Shown here: positions 57,065-57,168 of the stretch, one piece after another
Layout: every line of letters begins with the position of its first letter
How positions within the stretch are numbered: position 1 is the stretch's first letter
Assembly: GCA_030656095.1 (NCBI GenBank)
Contig: JAUSOU010000038.1
Span: 1 to 57,168, forward strand
Source of the DNA: Thermovirgaceae bacterium
GTDB taxonomy: Bacteria > Synergistota > Synergistia > Synergistales > Thermovirgaceae
Direction: 5' to 3'
DNA: 57,168 bases
Program-made: the position numbers and the translations under genes
The notes under the pieces: model-generated
Seen by the model: only the letters and a program-made list of their open reading frames with translations
Told to the model about the DNA's origin: nothing
Database searches by the model: none

Positions 57065-57127
57065 GAAATCGAGAGTCGTAAATCGTGAGTCGTTAATCGT
57101 GAATCGTGAGTCGTGAGGCGTAAATCG
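57065..57127. repeat. Heptamer array TRARTCG, nine units
   Basis: Nine consecutive 7-bp units (for example TAAATCG, TGAGTCG, TTAATCG, TGAATCG) with strict spacing lie 23 bp upstream of the exported-protein ATG. The reverse complement (CGAYTYA) is the unit seen in the minC-minD gap and by sua5. A TGTCATCCCGA element start follows at 57145. Confidence 0.85.
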
Positions 57128-57168
57128 TAAGGGCGCAAAAAAACTGTCATCCCGATCCGCTTACCGGC

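Overview
The window is a dense bacterial chromosome segment of about 57 kb. All 47 protein genes I can support, and the single tRNA, lie on the minus strand; the long plus-strand ORFs in the track are shadows. Gene spacing is very tight: many junctions are ATGA, GTGA or TTGA overlaps, or abut directly. GC content is fairly high and TTG starts are unusually common. There is no transposase, integrase, phage gene, rRNA or CRISPR array.

The gene set points to a rod-shaped bacterium whose gene order recalls clostridial clusters (rpoB-rpoC-L7Ae-rpsL-rpsG-fusA-tuf; radC-mreBCD-mrdA-minCDE-rodA; yajC-secDF...recJ-rel-dtd; dnaG-rpoD). RpoC is very long (1656 aa), with one insertion near the N-terminus and another near the C-terminus. 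I infer a member of the Synergistota or a related deep lineage. This is from memory of the families, not from a search.

Layout in transcription order (high to low coordinate). (1) 57.0-55.3 kb: an exported protein of unknown function, a Cys-rich zinc-ribbon protein and tsaD. (2) 55.2-53.1 kb: groES-groEL behind a sigma70 promoter with a perfect CIRCE operator, closed by a strong terminator. (3) 53.0-49.6 kb: guaA, an AI-2E/PerM-family membrane protein and a MobB-like P-loop protein. (4) 49.4-47.5 kb: hppA, a membrane pyrophosphatase. (5) 47.4-44.4 kb: dnaG-rpoD. (6) 44.4-43.3 kb: an S4-domain protein and rex. (7) 43.2-40.4 kb: yajC, a strong internal terminator, then secD-secF. (8) 40.2-12.8 kb: a nearly continuous 27-kb co-directional run: lapA-like, recJ, rel, dtd, an MBL hydrolase, radC, mreB, mreC, mreD, mrdA, minC, (393-bp repeat gap), minD, minE, rodA, a radical-SAM/DUF2344 pair, rng, smc, trmN6-like, rsmI, metG, tatD, tgt, sua5. 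(9) tRNA-Leu(CAG). (10) 12.2 kb to the left edge: rpoB-rpoC-L7Ae-rpsL-rpsG-fusA-tuf from a near-consensus promoter.

Together these cover transcription and translation (RNA polymerase, sigma factor, S7, S12, EF-G, EF-Tu, MetRS), tRNA/rRNA modification (t6A via Sua5 and TsaD, queuosine via Tgt, RsmI, TrmN6), shape and division-site control (MreBCD, PBP2, RodA, MinCDE), replication and chromosome upkeep (DnaG, SMC, RecJ, RadC), export (YajC-SecDF) and stress or redox sensing (Rel, Rex, GroESL).

The least ordinary parts are intergenic. Three loci carry degenerate arrays with an exact 7-bp period (core CNRNTYA, complement TRARTCG), two of them beside inverted-repeat elements with TGTCATYCCGA ends. 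The minC-minD gap holds two 41-bp direct repeats whose hairpins show compensatory changes. A hexanucleotide microsatellite sits just downstream of the predicted lapA promoter. In the proteins, both RpoC insertions look like internal duplications. I found no clearly new defence or mobile system.
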